Assembly (NCBI GenBank): GCA_963693305.1
Contig: OY855904.1
Location: 49,095,261 to 49,159,260, forward strand
Origin: Meandrina meandrites
Lineage: Eukaryota > Cnidaria > Anthozoa > Scleractinia > Meandrinidae
DNA length: 64,000 nucleotides
Direction: 5' to 3'
Part shown: piece after piece, positions 23,004 to 35,419 of the stretch
Layout of the letters: every line of letters starts with the position of its first letter
Numbering within the stretch: the stretch's first letter is position 1
Translations under genes and position numbers: made by a program
Notes under the pieces: model-generated
What the model saw: the letters and a program-made list of their open reading frames with translations, nothing else
What the model was told of the DNA's origin: nothing
Databases searched by the model: none

Positions 23004-23320
23004 TTTTATTAAAAGCATATACCATAGCCTGTAAACCAATCAAAACTCAGGAATTGCAATATATCATGGCGAGTTTTTAATAACAATTAATGATAACAGC
23101 TGTAAAGAGGATATACTCTAGTAATTGAAACAAGACCGTACTTGTTTATTAAAACTCCTTCATAATTGAGATCAATTTGTCAAAGGTATTGCACCATATA
23201 TACTTGTATTGAGCTCGAGCAAACGAAACTGAAAATATAAAAAAAAAATCTTCAGCTTGCAGCTTTGTTAGGGAAACGATGAATTTATATGTCGCTTATT
23301 AGACGTCGCCTTACGCTTTG
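22640..23320. other. 5' flank of GPCR stub
   Basis: Upstream flank shared with 57723-57865 and 62622-63200. 22678-22780 is repeated at about 23245-23320 (CTTCAGCTTGCAGCTTTGTT in both), a local tandem duplication that re-creates the target site of the element at 23326. Confidence 0.6.
22887..22990. mobile_element. Palindromic MITE, shared with 62831-62955
   Basis: The ends AACAATTATTCCA and TGGAATAATTGTT are inverted, with TTGGATATGAG / CTCATATCCAA further in. The same MITE lies at the equivalent place in the unit at 62.8 kb, but is absent from the units at 17.0, 23.75 and 58.95 kb. It therefore marks a closer relationship between the 22-kb and 62-kb units. Confidence 0.8.
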
Positions 23321-23325
23321 TTAGT

Positions 23326-23693
23326 AGGGAGTTTAAGAAAACCACAACGGCAACGGCAACGGGAACGTCGCTAAACAAAAGGTTTAATGAGCAGAACAAT
23401 GACTGTGCATGTGCGTTTTAATACTTGGTACATTTCTTTGCCGTCCTCTGCAAAGTTACAACGTGAAATGACCAAATTCTGCGTTGCCTGGAGAACGTGA
23501 ACCACGACAGCTAACTTTTTCAATTTCTATTTCGAACTTATCGCTGTGTTCCAGATTCAGCTTTGAGATAGTTTTGACAGTGCGAAACAAACGAAATGAC
23601 TTAAGAGTATCGCGAGATTTGTAGGTAAAATATAAATCCAGTTTTTAATCAACGTTGTCCTCGGCGTCACCGTCGTGGTTTCTTAAACTCCCT
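23326..23693. mobile_element. 368-bp TIR element, AGT duplication
   Basis: The ends AGGGAGTTTAAGAAAACCAC and the complement of GTGGTTTCTTAAACTCCCT form TIRs, with AGT directly outside both ends (23323-23325 and 23694-23696). Paralogous unfilled sites read TTAGTGTTTATAC (22788). A 3-bp duplication fits PIF/Harbinger-type elements (inference). GC-rich arms with CGGCAACGG repeats. Confidence 0.75.
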
Positions 23694-23864
23694 AGTGTTA
23701 ATACAGGACACCTTAGTAATCCTTAAAAGCCTGGTGTTTATTACATTTTTTGTTTGACCGTTTTCTTGAATAAGTGGGTTGAAAGTAATAGATCTGTCAG
23801 TTGGTTGTATTTGCTTTCATACAATAAAGACAGCAAGAACAGTATCGTTCACAGAATTTTTTAA

Positions 23865-25963
23865 AGGACAAGTTCACTCCAGAATGGCTATTTATTTTTT
23901 TACGCTAATAAAAAGTTTGCACAAAGATATGTTGTTCACCAAAATTTTAGCTTTTAACGAGCGCTTAAACCCTACGAAATCCTTTCCTGAAGTAACCCAA
24001 AACTCAGCAACTGAACGCTGCCATCTTGGAGCTGGTAATGTATGCGTGACATCAAAGAGCTCAGCCTGAAGTTAAGGTGGCCCGCGGCTATTTTCTGGGA
24101 ACGGAGGTGCTCTTTTCTAAATCGAGTTTTGGGCATGTAAACCTCAACCGATTTTTCTGATTTTTGGCAGTCGAAATAACAAATGTTCCAATTTTACAAA
24201 GCTTTAAATTATAGGGCAAACAAGGCAAACGATCACGAGATATTAGCGCTTTTGAAAAAATATATTTATGAAAAAAACGCGAATATTTTCCAAACACGAC
24301 GATAGATTTTTTTTCTAATTAATTTCAACAAGTTCAAATTATCCAAGTTTTAATGTGAGCAAGTTTCAACGAAATCGGCTGGGTAGAAATTGCTGCACAG
24401 TTGACTGTTGAATTTTTGCTTCAAAATATTATGCTTGTGTATAATTGGGAGCTGTTACAACAACGTTTAAGTAATGCTCAGAACCAATGGATTTTTTGAA
24501 AGCTTAATGCCAGCTAAAACGTTGCTGAAAAGTATGGAAAGATCGGAAACTCCTAGAAAAAGTTGTAAACGAATGAAGAGGAAGAGGTTTACGATGCGTA
24601 AATTGTGAATTTTAAAATATTCATTTTTTTTCGAATTAAAAAAAATCTACGGATTTTTTTTCTTTTATTTTTAAGTATGAGAAAATACAGCATATATGCA
24701 AACGGCTTTATCTAGTTTCGTGTGTCTAATCTCGATGAAACGCGTCGAATTTTGTTCGCCAAGATGGCTAGTTCGCGTCTTCCATTTTGAAGCGCTTTGG
24801 AAACCCTCGCGTAACAGTAAATTATTCAAACTTGCGGCATTCTCAAGATTATTTAGCACCTGGAATTGAACATACCACGCCACATGCCCCATTCATTGCT
24901 AAATAAAATGCATGGATACAAAGCTCAACCGCAATTTTATCCGTGGCATGTTTATTTCCAGGTGCTAAATAATCTTGAGAATGCGGCAAGTTTGAATAAT
25001 TTACTGTAACAAGAGCGTTTTCAAAGCGCTCCAAAATGAAAGACCAGAAGTAGCTATCTTGGAGAGCCACATTCGACGCGTTTCATCGAGACAAGACACA
25101 CGGAACTAGATAAAGCCGTTTGCACATATGCTCTATTTTCACATACTTGAAAATAAAAGAAAAAAAATCTACTAAAAAAATGAATATTTTGAAATTCACA
25201 ATTTACGCACTGTAAACCTCTTCTGCTTCATTTGTCTGCAACTTTTGCTGGGAGTTTCCGATCTTTCCATACTTTTCGAATTCAGCAACGTTATAGCTGG
25301 CATTAAGCTTTCAAATAATCCATGGGATCTTAGCATTACTTAAGCGTTGTTGTAACAGCTCCCAATTATACACAAGCATAATATTTTGAAGCAAAAATTC
25401 AACGGTCAACTGTGCAGCAATTTCTACCCAGCCGATTTCGTTGAAACTTGTTCACATTAAAACTTGGATAATTTGAACTTGTTGACATTAATTAGAAAAA
25501 AATCTATCGTCGCGTTTGGAAAATATTCGCGTTTTTTTCATAAATAGATTTTTTTAAAAACGCTAATATCTCATGTTCGTTTATTTTGTTCGCCCTAAAG
25601 TTCAAAGCTTTATAAAATTGGAACATTTGTTATTTCGATTGCCAAAAATCAGAGAAATCGGTTAACGTTTACATGCCCAAAACTCGATTTAGAAAAGAGC
25701 ACCTCCGTTCCCAGAAATAGCCGCGGGCCACCTTAAGGGGGAACATTTACAGTCAAAATACTCAGCGCATGCCGCTTAGAATGTCAAAAATAATCATTTC
25801 TGACGGGCTCACGTGTTCACGTGTTCACGGTTGGATGATCTACAACATTCAAATTAAATTTAGCGCACGTTGGAAGCTGAAATTTTGGTGAATAACATAT
25901 TTTTGTATAAACTTTTTATTGGCGTAAAGAAAATAAATGGCCATTCTGGAGTGAACTTCTCCT
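23865..25963. mobile_element. TTAA MITE (about 440 bp) split by a foldback element
   Basis: The ends AGGACAAGTTCACTCCAGAA and complement AGGAGAAGTTCACTCCAGAA form TIRs of about 90-110 bp, flanked by TTAA at 23861-23864 and 25964-25967. Unfilled paralogous sites are seen near 17090 and 59030 (TTTTTTAACAAAAGG / TTTTTTAGCAAAAGG). Removing the nested element at 24076-25732 leaves about 440 bp. No ORF of its own. Confidence 0.85.
24076..25732. mobile_element. 1.66-kb foldback element, TTAA target
   Basis: Almost the whole element is one inverted repeat: arms about 24076-24860 and 24950-25732 around a loop of about 90 bp. Termini GGTGGCCCGCGGCTATTT and complement; TTAA at 24072-24075 and 25733-25736. 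A second copy lies at 43866-45531. 73-codon frames crossing the loop (25070-24849, minus strand) are similar in both copies but encode nothing recognisable. No transposase, so mobilisation would need a trans-acting enzyme, probably piggyBac-like (inference from the TTAA target). Confidence 0.9.
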
Positions 25964-25967
25964 TTAA

Positions 25968-26982
25968 CAAAAGTTTTTCAATGGAAAGAATCGTAATGCC
26001 ACTCCTCAGTGTAAAATATTCCCCCAAAAGCCGTCAAACCTAGGCTTTCTCAAAGCCGTTCGCTTCTAGTTCAGAAGTTCCGCTCTCTCGTGCTCAGCGC
26101 TGCCTGAACTCGGCTTGTACAAAGTCTAATAAATTATATAATTAAAAGGTAAATGTTTTGCTCTTGACAAAATAAACATTTGTCGTTGCGAAGTCTAGTA
26201 GCGTGGGCTTGTCAAGAATAAATTGTCTCCAAACATTTCCCGTTGCTAGTGAAGGTGATCTGAAATCGAAATTTGAGTTTCTCATAAACATGACGTCCTT
26301 TAAAAATGTCTTGAAATTTACAAAAAAAATATGCAAGACTTCACCTACCTAAAGTTCATCAATAAAAACTGTGTGAAATAAAAGTCATTTGTCATTAAAT
26401 TTCACAACAGTTCTTCCACTGGATTATGAAACGCATTTTTTATTCCTACACTTTTGACTACGATCATTTTTTTTACTAATTACGGCCTCTCTTGTTACGG
26501 AATAGAGCCTTAGTCACTATAATTGGATATGTTATGGATGTGAGCTGGCCTACTCTAGCTTGTAGATCTTTCGAGTGCAGCAGCTGACCTTGTAATTTGT
26601 TGGGTTGCGCTGTTTTGTGTTATAGGCAAGAAGGACTCTTGCTTTTAATTCTGCCCAGCTTTGGACTCATCCGAAGAGAAATCATCATAAACTGTTCTGA
26701 TGTCTAGTATGCAACCTTTTCCCAGCTAGATTAAAATTAAAGCGATATTTGGGTCAAATGTAAGGCTAGTAGAATGCGCATCTTAATTTGTCTACGGTTG
26801 TGTAGCTTATCTTTCGTTATGTCCCCTGGTAGCGCTGTCTCTATCTATTCCAGTTCGATTTGAAGGCAAATTTGATCATTACAAGTATTAATGTGTTTGA
26901 TACCGTTCTATTTTGGCGCTATTTGGAAACCGTCAATTGAACTTTTTTCATCTTTATGTCGATCCACACAGCCAGTCTGTTA
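25968..26982. other. GPCR-unit flank, no gene
   Basis: Homologous to 60770-61712, the sequence that lies between one GPCR unit and the 3' end of the intact receptor. No supported gene. 26035-26120 has the same stem-forming AGTTCAG...CTGAACTCG block as 18380-18425 and 60844-60890. Confidence 0.65.
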
Positions 26983-27000
26983 AAAACAGCAAAACTGCCG
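26983..27000 (-). pseudogene. Last codons of a lost GPCR copy
   Basis: The flank shared with 61150-61712 runs into the final five codons and stop of the receptor (QFCCF then TAA on the minus strand), and homology then ends. Only this 3' tip of another receptor copy remains; the breakpoint is just beyond it. Confidence 0.55.
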
Positions 27001-29040
27001 ACAAGTGTACGAAACATTCATGACCGAATAAAATAATTATTCTAAAATATGGCGCGTGATTTGAAGTGTTCACGTGTGCCACGGATCCTGTGAGCAAAAT
27101 GTTTACTCAAACGTAACATATAATAAATTGGCTCTGAAAATCGATATCCTTGTTTCAATGATTTAAACATCAAAGATTAAAAGGAAAACATTAAAGAAAA
27201 CGCATTGTTCTTTTCTGACATAAAGCGTGGAATGCAATTATCATAATTACCTCCCTGGGCAAGCGTGTTTAATCGGAACACCTTCGGAAATCTTAAAGTT
27301 TGGTCTTTTCCGACAATTTTGTGTCCATGAGCTAGCATTGCAGAGAGGTATACCAGGGATACTATAGTGTGTCATGACAGAAGCGGAATTCTAAAATAGC
27401 GCTTTTAAAATAGATAGAATCCGTTAAATTCAAAGTTGCACATTTAAACGACGCTTACTCGCTGGCGAAGTTTAAATTAAAAAATCCGCCTCTGTGATGA
27501 CACACTAGAGGTCTTGACTCATCTGTGTTTGATAAAATCGCAGAGTGCTGTCTTCTAGTTGATCTGCAAACTTGATCGCAATTTCGTGCTAACGGCGCTC
27601 TAGCGTCGACGTAAAGCGCAAACTTTCAAATCAAAAACAACATTCGTAAAATTCCATCATTCTTTTATTTCTCTGGAGAATGTCAGCTCAATCGTATCCA
27701 AAGCGGCCGAGATATAAGCGTTTAAAAAGATGTAGGAAAAGCAGAATTTTGGTAATGAATTTATTCATGGCCATGTGCAAGTCAAGAATTAAAACACTTC
27801 CCGTTGCAAGTAGAGGTGATCTGAAATCGAAATTTGAGTTTCTAGTAAACATAACGTCCTTTAAAAATGCCTTGAAATTTACAAAATAAATATGCAAAAC
27901 TTCACAAGCCTAAAGTTCGTCATTTCAGGAGAAAATGGCAGTGGAAATTAAAACCTTGTCAATTGCCATTATGAAAGTAACTGTGGTCGTGAGATCGATA
28001 CGATCAAAAAAATGCATTACTGTCGGAATGGTTCGATAATCGGGAATCCGTTTCTATTCTGCCTCTAGGGTCATCTGCTAGACGTTCGCGTTGTAGTTTT
28101 AAAAGTCGTTTCTACTCTCCTTTCTTCTGTTACTATCTACCAGCTGGTTTCTTTTTCTCTGTTTCTGCATGTTCTTTGTGCGACCCGCTTTAAGCTGAAG
28201 AGCGTTCGAAACCATTTCGGGTCAGCGGTGTGTATGTACAGCATCGAAATTTCCGAAAACACAGTTTTTGACAGCGCGCTTCATCTGATCGCAACCTAAC
28301 GAGATGATTCGGTCGGCATTGATGAGGGCCTGTTAGGGTGGGTATAAATGAGTCGAGTCTGAATTTTAAACCTTGTCATGACGCAATGTGGAATGGTCCC
28401 GCATATCGCTTTCGTATATATTTTTTGTTGACGAAAAGGCGGACGTGAGTAACATTGTCAAAATGCAGAGCAGGAATTTCTCAGGTCTGGGTCAGGCGAC
28501 AATAACTGAATGCCACCAAAATTCCATTTTCGGAGTTCAAAGATTCAAGTACGGCCGAGTTCCTTCGCTTCTCGTGAGGACAATAATTGTCAAATGTCGG
28601 AGAATGACATCAAGAAGGTACGTGGAAAGCGAGTTTAGCTCTTCGTGTCCTTTTATTTGCGAAACATATGCAATTATTGGACGAGGTTGAGCAAAATATC
28701 GTGAAGGCTGAGGTAAATAATTGATCTGCGAGGCAGATATTCTCTAATTCTTCCTATGGTTCTAATACCTAAACGGTCGCTTTCTTGCAGATTTCAAGAG
28801 ACGTGAGGGTCAGATTTTTGTCTTATGTAAAATGTAAGGAAACCTCGAAAATAATTAGTTTTCTGAGGTAAGGAAATGTCAAAGAGGTACGAAACCAAAC
28901 TTGGCAAACTTGCTTCACTAAAGAAGCATTGACTAGACGCATTTTTACGATGCTTTACGGTTTTGGTTTCTGAGGAAACTGTTGTGCTGTGTCGGCAGGC
29001 AAGTGAAGCACTTAGTTAATTATCAACTGGAAGTTTATAA
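27001..29040. other. No established gene; GPCR-flank fragment inside
   Basis: No gene is supported. 27780-27960 is a further copy of the GPCR-unit flank (matches 26230-26400). A TATAAAT at 28343-28349 lies about 250 bp upstream of ATG TCG GAG AAT GAC at 28594, followed by a good donor site (AAGAAG|GTACGT at 28618). This could be a short first coding exon, but nothing downstream confirms it. Confidence 0.35.
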
Positions 29041-29195
29041 ATAATGGTAATTGAACTGAGTAGAGTGCAATTTGGTCTGAAACCATACGCGCGATTTCAA
29101 AATCGAACAAGCGCGCAGCGCGAGTTCGATGTGAAATCACATGTATGATTTCAGACCAAAATTGCACGACACGAAATTCAACTACCACTCTATTA
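29041..29195. mobile_element. Palindromic MITE
   Basis: Inverted arms GAGTGCAATTT..TCTGAAA / complement around a CpG-rich centre (GCGCGCAGCGCG near 29110). Imperfect outer part TGGTAATTGAACT / AGTAGTTGAATTTC. No coding potential. Confidence 0.7.
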
Positions 29196-30398
29196 CATCC
29201 ATTTTGAAATTGCACAATTTAAACGCTTAACTACATGATTTTAGTCAATACCGTTATTTTATTGATCAAGCAAATAAAAAAGATGCAATTTTGAGCAAAC
29301 AATGGTGCACTGCATTTTCTTTCTCTCATCTTCTTACACTTTGATTGGTTACGTTAAACAAGCCTTGAAATCTGATTGGTTGTTTCGTTTATTGTTTCTT
29401 TCTTATTGGCTGGGAAAAGATGCGACTTAGAGCAAAAAGTAGTGTGATTCGTGAATAAATCGCACTGCTGAGAGCCAATCAGATTGCAAGGATCACAAGA
29501 GATTTTAAAATAGATGTAGTAAAGGTAAATAAACCGCCTTAGCGAATTTTGAATTGCGTTATTAAATATATTTACGCGATATGAATAAACAGGCTTTAGG
29601 ACTTTTACGCGATACATAAAGAAGCGCAACAATGTGTTATTCACGAACGATTTTGCACAGAGCGTATTCAGCCATATTTGATACGAATATTTCAGGGGTA
29701 TCTCACATATTGTGTGCGTCTTGAATACTCTACGATTCCATGGCATCGCGATAGCGTATTCAAATCAAAGAATACGCTAGAATATTTTTTGCTTTGCACG
29801 GTGTAGTTTATTTAAAAGCGCGCTCGAACAGATGAACCACGGTCTACAACAACAAACAGCGGTCACTGAGTTTTCACAGATTTCATATCAAGCTGGGCAC
29901 GGTTGGTCTTAAAAGGTATCGAAGTTTTAATTTGTCTTGGGTAACTGTTTTTCGCTAAAAGTGTTTTGTGGTGTGTGGCATTAGTTAAAGTCAAAACAAA
30001 AAGACAAAAAAGTCTCAAGAAAAAAACTCGAAATTCACGCTTATCTAGATCAGTAACGCGCAACTTGTCAGTTTGATCAGAACGCAAGAATTCTTTTTGC
30101 GCAGCCAGGACTTATATGAGCCAACGTAGGTTACAAAAACAAATCCTAACGATGCTCCAAATCTGAACTCCCATTACTGATTACCATATGTTTCATTTTA
30201 TGCTAGTTGTGAGAATCTGGAGGTACATCAGCAAATATCTTCCAATTGATGCTTTTCTTTATTCCCGTTACAGACCTGTCTGCAAGAAAATGTTTCCGTG
30301 CAACCCAGGAAAGTCACACAACAAAAGAATGATTAGCGCTTCAAAAAATGCGAAATATTACAGTGAAATCCCAATTACTTGAACCTCCTGATAAAATA
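29196..30398. other. No gene seen; one CCAATCAGATT palindrome
   Basis: 29362-29491 carries inverted ends around AATCTGATTGG / CCAATCAGATT, a small MITE-like palindrome. The rest shows no supported gene or clear repeat. The 130-codon frame at 29354-29746 has no recognisable features. Confidence 0.45.
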
Positions 30399-31005
30399 AT
30401 TCATGTATCAAAAGTCTTTCCCTTTGATTTGCTTTTCTCAGTCAAACTCTGCCATTTTACTTCCGATTTCTCGAACTACTGATTTCGTGAACTAATTTTT
30501 CGTTCTCGTTAAAGTACGAGAGATCAGAATTCCACTGTATCATTTTGAAACTAGTTCTTCGCCCAGAAATAAAGCCTTCCTCTCAAATATGAAACACAAA
30601 TTATCTCTACGGATTTTAAGTCCCCACCCACCCACCCACACCTCTCACTCCGCACGGTACAATTTTAAGAGATATTTTCAATGTTCATTTGGCGACAGTT
30701 TGCATGTTTAGGAGTTTTCGGTATTGTTAATTGTGAGTCCATTCCATTTCCAGCCATTTTTGAAACGAATAATTTCCTTCGATTACAATCCCTTTCTTCC
30801 CCCACGTACCCTCGAAACAAAATCCCAAAGAATTTTTAAGTCTTTGAAAAAACAAAAACAGATCTTACACGGTCTAGAGGTCCTTTTAATCTTAAAATAA
30901 AACTGTTCCCGTAAAATACTCGCATATGATTGGCTGACAGCAGAACAGTTTATCCCGAACTGTATCGCTAGCTGAAAATTAAAAATAATTATATTGATCA
31001 GAGTT

Positions 31006-31997
31006 TAGCAATAAGTTAAGCAAATCACGTAGTAAATACGAGTTTGTGATAATTCATCTCCAAACACTTTCAAACCATCGACTCAGCTAAAAATTTAAGA
31101 CCCTATCCCCACCCCACCACCTTAAGTATAAAAAACTGTCACGCTAGTCTCAAATAATAATGGTTTCCAACGGGCGCTGCAAAGTGGCTTATTGAAAACG
31201 CAAAGTAACACAAGTAGAGCCCGTTAATCATGACGATATATATTAGGATAAAAACCTAGCTGTGGTTGCTTCAAATTCACCAGTCGCAAGACGGATTCGA
31301 CCGAGCGGCATGCGAACTGAACGTGAAGCCACTGAAGAAATGACAGGAAAGAAACGTATTGCAACGGTCAGGACATCATAATCGAGCAACTGTGGTAATA
31401 CTTTTGGTCACGCATTCGAAGGCTGGCGTGATTTAGTGCCGTTTTTGTACGATTTTAAATAATTTTTTGACAAGTGCTTAATCATTGACCCAAACCAAAC
31501 TTTGCATATTTTGAAAGTATCATCCTTCTACAATATAAACACCTATATCTCAAGGATATCCGAGATATGGCACATGGTGAAAATGACGATTCTTTTGACC
31601 GACCGACTTTCATGACGCGTGAGAATAGTCTGGTTTTGTTTACCGTTGAATAATAAGATTAAACCAAAACTCTTGAAACTATGCTTCTTTGGACAAGGAA
31701 GAGTCTTGCAATAAACCGGTTGTATTTATTTTTTTTCTGCGCTTGATCGTTTTGACATGCGAATCGAATGAAAATGGTCGATTTTCAGCCCATTTTGGAC
31801 ACTCTAAATCGAGTCTAGACGCGAAATCGAAAATTTCGTTTTTCTCAGAAAAATAAAAATATTTGAAGGAAAAAACAACGTAACGTTTTTAGTTTCAGTA
31901 AGGACTATCTACATGCAGAAGATGAGCGAAATCCCTGTTTTTTAACCTTGCCGCAAAAAATCATTTTTGTCTGATTTTTCTGGAAACTTCCTATTAT
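31006..31997. other. Copy-B-specific block
   Basis: Present only in copy B, where copy A has 605-737. No ORF, TIR or target duplication could be identified, so whether it is an insertion in B or a deletion in A is open. Confidence 0.5.
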
Positions 31998-33432
31998 GAC
32001 GTGCATGAAGAAGGTCCCGGGTTCGAATCTTCCTCCTAGCCAGTAGATGGATTTGTGTTTGGTCGTGCCGAATTCAACTACTCCACGCTATTTGTAAATA
32101 ACAAACTTGTCAGCCTCCTTTAAGTTGGGATTTTTAACAAGTTTCTGTTCTATATACAATATTCGCTTTTTATATTTATAGTGCCCGCAATAAGCACAGC
32201 AGTGCTAAAATCATTGACACTTAAACAAAGCGATTTATTTATTTTAACTTTACTATTTATTAAAAAGACCTTCCAACCAATAATTTGTCTAACCACAAGC
32301 CTGAGAGACGCCAGAACAAGCTTTTGGGAACCATTGCTTAGATTAGACTGCCTCGCGACGCAGGCTAAACCGCGTTGCGATTTTGTAAATCCTCGTTTTA
32401 TTAAGAGTGACAGTCCGTAAGAATCCAACAAATTCTTAAATTCGCGGCAAGGGTGGAAAAATCAATTTCGCTCATATTTTTTTGTTTGGTAGGCTAGGGT
32501 ATAGCTAAATTTACTGGATAGTTTTTTTGGTCAAATGTCCTTTTATTTTTGAGAAAAATTCAAATAACGAAATTCCGTTAAAATCGCCATTTGAGGCAAT
32601 GAATTATTACACAGGTTTGAGAGCCTCGCATGCAAAGACAAATCATTCCACCTCCTTTAAAACACTCAAACCTGTTTTAGCAATCTCTTAACATCTGTTA
32701 GAATGATTTTGGTAAATACTGAGTTGTTCTTTGGATACAAAATAATTTAATTTCGAACGCTTATAGTTCACTGCAGTAAAAGTGCTTCGTGGATTGTATT
32801 AATTTTCACCATGTGGTACACCTTCAAATGGGCTAAGCTTCTGGTGGTTGACGTTTAGAAGGATGGTCTAGAGACTCCTGCAAAAATTTCTTTGGGCAAA
32901 TGATTTAGATCGATGCGAGAGCTTTTCAAAGTTCGTTAAAAATGCAAATATTTGACCTTCCCAATCAACATTCCATTTGGAGGTCAAACATATATTTTAG
33001 TCTGCATCACTTCATTTAACTCATAACACGTTGGAATAGGCAGAGGGGAAAACATTTCGAAGAGTTCTTACCTTAGTTACTGTAGAAGACAGGTAGAATG
33101 CCAGATTTTAGTGCGATTCTCTCAGTCATTAGTCGCATGTATGCGGTTTATATGTAGTTTTGTTTGTTTAACGTCCAATGAAAACCGTCAACTTGCAACA
33201 TGTTCCGGGCGATGGTCGAATAACTTTTCCCCATATTTTCAGAACAACTAGAATAACTGTATTTCTTCAACCTCTAAGGCCCTTCTTGAATGTTGCGTGG
33301 TCTTTAGTACACTAAAACATTTACATCCGACCGACCGATCGCTGTGAGGACAGGACGCAAACAGCAGTGATCTTATCGGGCGTTCCTTACTAGTCGTCAC
33401 GCAATGCTGCCATCGCCCTTCTTTTTTTTTCT

Positions 33433-33442
<10 letters not shown>

Positions 33443-33463
<21 letters not shown>

Positions 33464-33470
33464 GGGGGGG
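33443..33470. repeat. G28 homopolymer
   Basis: A run of 28 G preceded by T/C tracts, just inside the left arm of the 5.9-kb element. The translated proline/lysine runs of overlapping frames come from it. Confidence 0.85.
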
Positions 33471-33820
33471 TGAAGCAAGGGCGAAACTAGTCGATTTCGG
33501 TGGTCTAAATAAAATAGTGATTTTTTAAATAATTTGTTAACAGAAGATCGCTACTCTCTACCTATATTATAGAAGAGAATTAAGAAAATTCTTTTTCTTC
33601 ATTTCATAATTAATTCACAGTAATTGCTTTTTTGTTTTGTTTTTCTCTTTCACATACATTTCAGCCTTCACTCTTTTTTGTTTCTTCTCTTTTCGTTTAT
33701 CGGTTTTACCTTCTTTGTGCCCCATTTGATAATTCTCCTGTCTTCACTTATTTTCGTATTAAAATACGAAAATAAGAAATAATACAAAGATTGTTTGACC
33801 ATAAGGAGAGAAAAAATTCT

Positions 33821-33886
33821 GAGCCCCAGATGGGATTCGAATCCACGACCCTCTGAGTTCTAGATTGCATGCTCTAATTGTTGTTT
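33821..33886 (-). repeat. tRNA-related SINE fragment
   Basis: On the minus strand: GAGCATGCAATCTAGAACTC, then CAGAGGGTCGTGGATTCGAA, then TCCCATCTGGGGCTC. A B-box-like GGATTCGAATCCC and a degenerate A-box-like GAGCATGC suggest a tRNA-derived SINE rather than a functional tRNA, because no acceptor stem can be formed. Confidence 0.55.
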
Positions 33887-34680
33887 CCTTTTCTTGATAT
33901 CTTTTTTGTTTCGGGTTTTTTTTTTTTTTTTTTTTTTTGCTTTTCTCGTCTTTTCTTCTTTTCCTTGTCCGTGACTCATCTTTTTATCACTTTTATCTTC
34001 AACGCAGAAGTAGATTTTCCGAGCGCGTTCCGAATATCTAGCTATATAGGTGCCATATGCATGCTTGTGGACTGCTAAGCATGGCGTTGGTTGTCCGTGG
34101 GGGGAGGGGGAAGAACGTCGGCACTTTTTTAGAGACATGTGCTAATCAAGCCGTTGCTAAGAACATCCCCATGAACTTTTGTTTTTCTCGGAACTTTTTT
34201 TTGTATTAACTGCATGTATGCACGTCTGTAGAATATGAACAGAAGCTTTGTTACTGCGCACACTCTGTTGCGCGGCACCTCTATGTCGCACTTCCAAGAC
34301 CTTTTCCAAAGGCCTTGTCTCTCTCCCCCCCCCCCCCCCCCCCCAACTCCCACGGTTCTCAAAAATGAAACTTTGGTCTCGTTTTGTGGTAGAAACACAC
34401 AACCAAACTGCCTCACGGAAAACTCAAGATAAGGTAATGTTCGGCAATATAGCATATAGGTGAGTCATATGCGGACCAGTGGACCTTTATATTTGTTGAT
34501 GTGTAATTTATATACGGCGGATTTATAATTAGGGGCTACCACACCCCACAACAAGCACTCTTCCCGAGAAACTGAATACTGTCAAACCACCTTGTCAGTA
34601 TTCTCCTGCCTCTGCCTTTGAGCTTTTCAAACAAAATTGGTCAAATAACAATTAAACAAGAAAAAATAAAAGATAAAAAA

Positions 34681-34780
34681 ATCTCCGCTTTGGTTTTGGC
34701 GTTCGCCCACTCAGCGCCTCACTTTGCTCGCCGAGAATCCCGTCGTGTCCGCTCGCATGCTGCCAAAACCAAAGCCGAGA
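34681..34780. repeat. Palindromic repeat
   Basis: TCCGCTTTGGTTTTGGC and GCCAAAACCAAAGCCGA are inverted copies around a GC-rich loop of about 55 bp. Confidence 0.65.
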
Positions 34781-34920
34781 GCCTGCTCGCAGACTAAAAT
34801 ACCCACAGTATTTAACCAAAAATGTAACTTTTCAAGGTTTAGACCACTGCCAAAAACCTTGTACGATCCTGAACTTACTCTACGTTGGATCAAACTAGAT
34901 CCTCACCAGTCAAAAGAAAA

Positions 34921-35057
34921 GAACATATAGAAATGTTGCAAGGACTGGTCAGACAACGTGCAAAAGGCGTAAATACAATATTTCGGCAGGCCAAATACGC
35001 CTTTTGTATACACGTTGTCTGCATTGTCTGACCAGTCCTTGCAATATTTATATGTTT
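34921..35057. mobile_element. Palindromic MITE of about 135 bp
   Basis: The ends AACATATAGAAATGTTGCAA and the complement of TTGCAATATTTATATGTT flank inner inverted blocks (GGACTGGTCAGACAACGTG / CACGTTGTCTGC..CAGTCC, and AAAAGGCGT / ACGCCTTTT). No ORF. Confidence 0.75.
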
Positions 35058-35243
35058 CAAAAGTGCAAATATACATTAGGGAAATTCTGCTATGAAGGGC
35101 TCAGGTAAACAGCTCACCGACACCAAAAAATATTCTGTTTGTTTTGTTTCGTGACTGACTGAGTATGGAATCCAACAAGAGCACGAAGTTATTTTTCTTT
35201 AATTTGATTTTATATATTTTTGTGGTGGAGGTAGGAATCTTGC

Positions 35244-35419
35244 CAGAGGCGGATCCAGGGGAGGGGTGATGGGGGTTGCAACCCCCCCTTTGGGCAAAAT
35301 TTTTTAGTTATTTTTTTTTATTCTTCCTGAAAAATAATTGAATAAAATTGTTTTTTGCATTAAAGGTTACTTCAATAGTGTACAACCCCCCCTTTAAAAA
35401 ATTCCTGGATCCGCCCCTG
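35244..35419. mobile_element. hAT-like MITE
   Basis: The ends CAGAGGCGGATCCAGGGG and the complement of CCTGGATCCGCCCCTG form TIRs; CTTGC is repeated directly outside both ends. Termini beginning CAG with a GGATCC core are common in non-autonomous hAT elements, but only 5 of the expected 8 duplicated bases are evident. Confidence 0.7.

Noticed and set aside
24849..25070. 73-codon frames in the foldback elements as transposase or peptide genes
   Set aside because: They lie across the palindrome loop, are short, and show no motif; similarity between the two copies is expected from shared ancestry of the DNA.
33821..33886. Possible tRNA gene
   Set aside because: A B-box-like sequence is present, but acceptor and D stems cannot be completed; better explained as a tRNA-derived SINE fragment. 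The same applies to 46663-46731 and to the B-box-like words near 759 and 32022.
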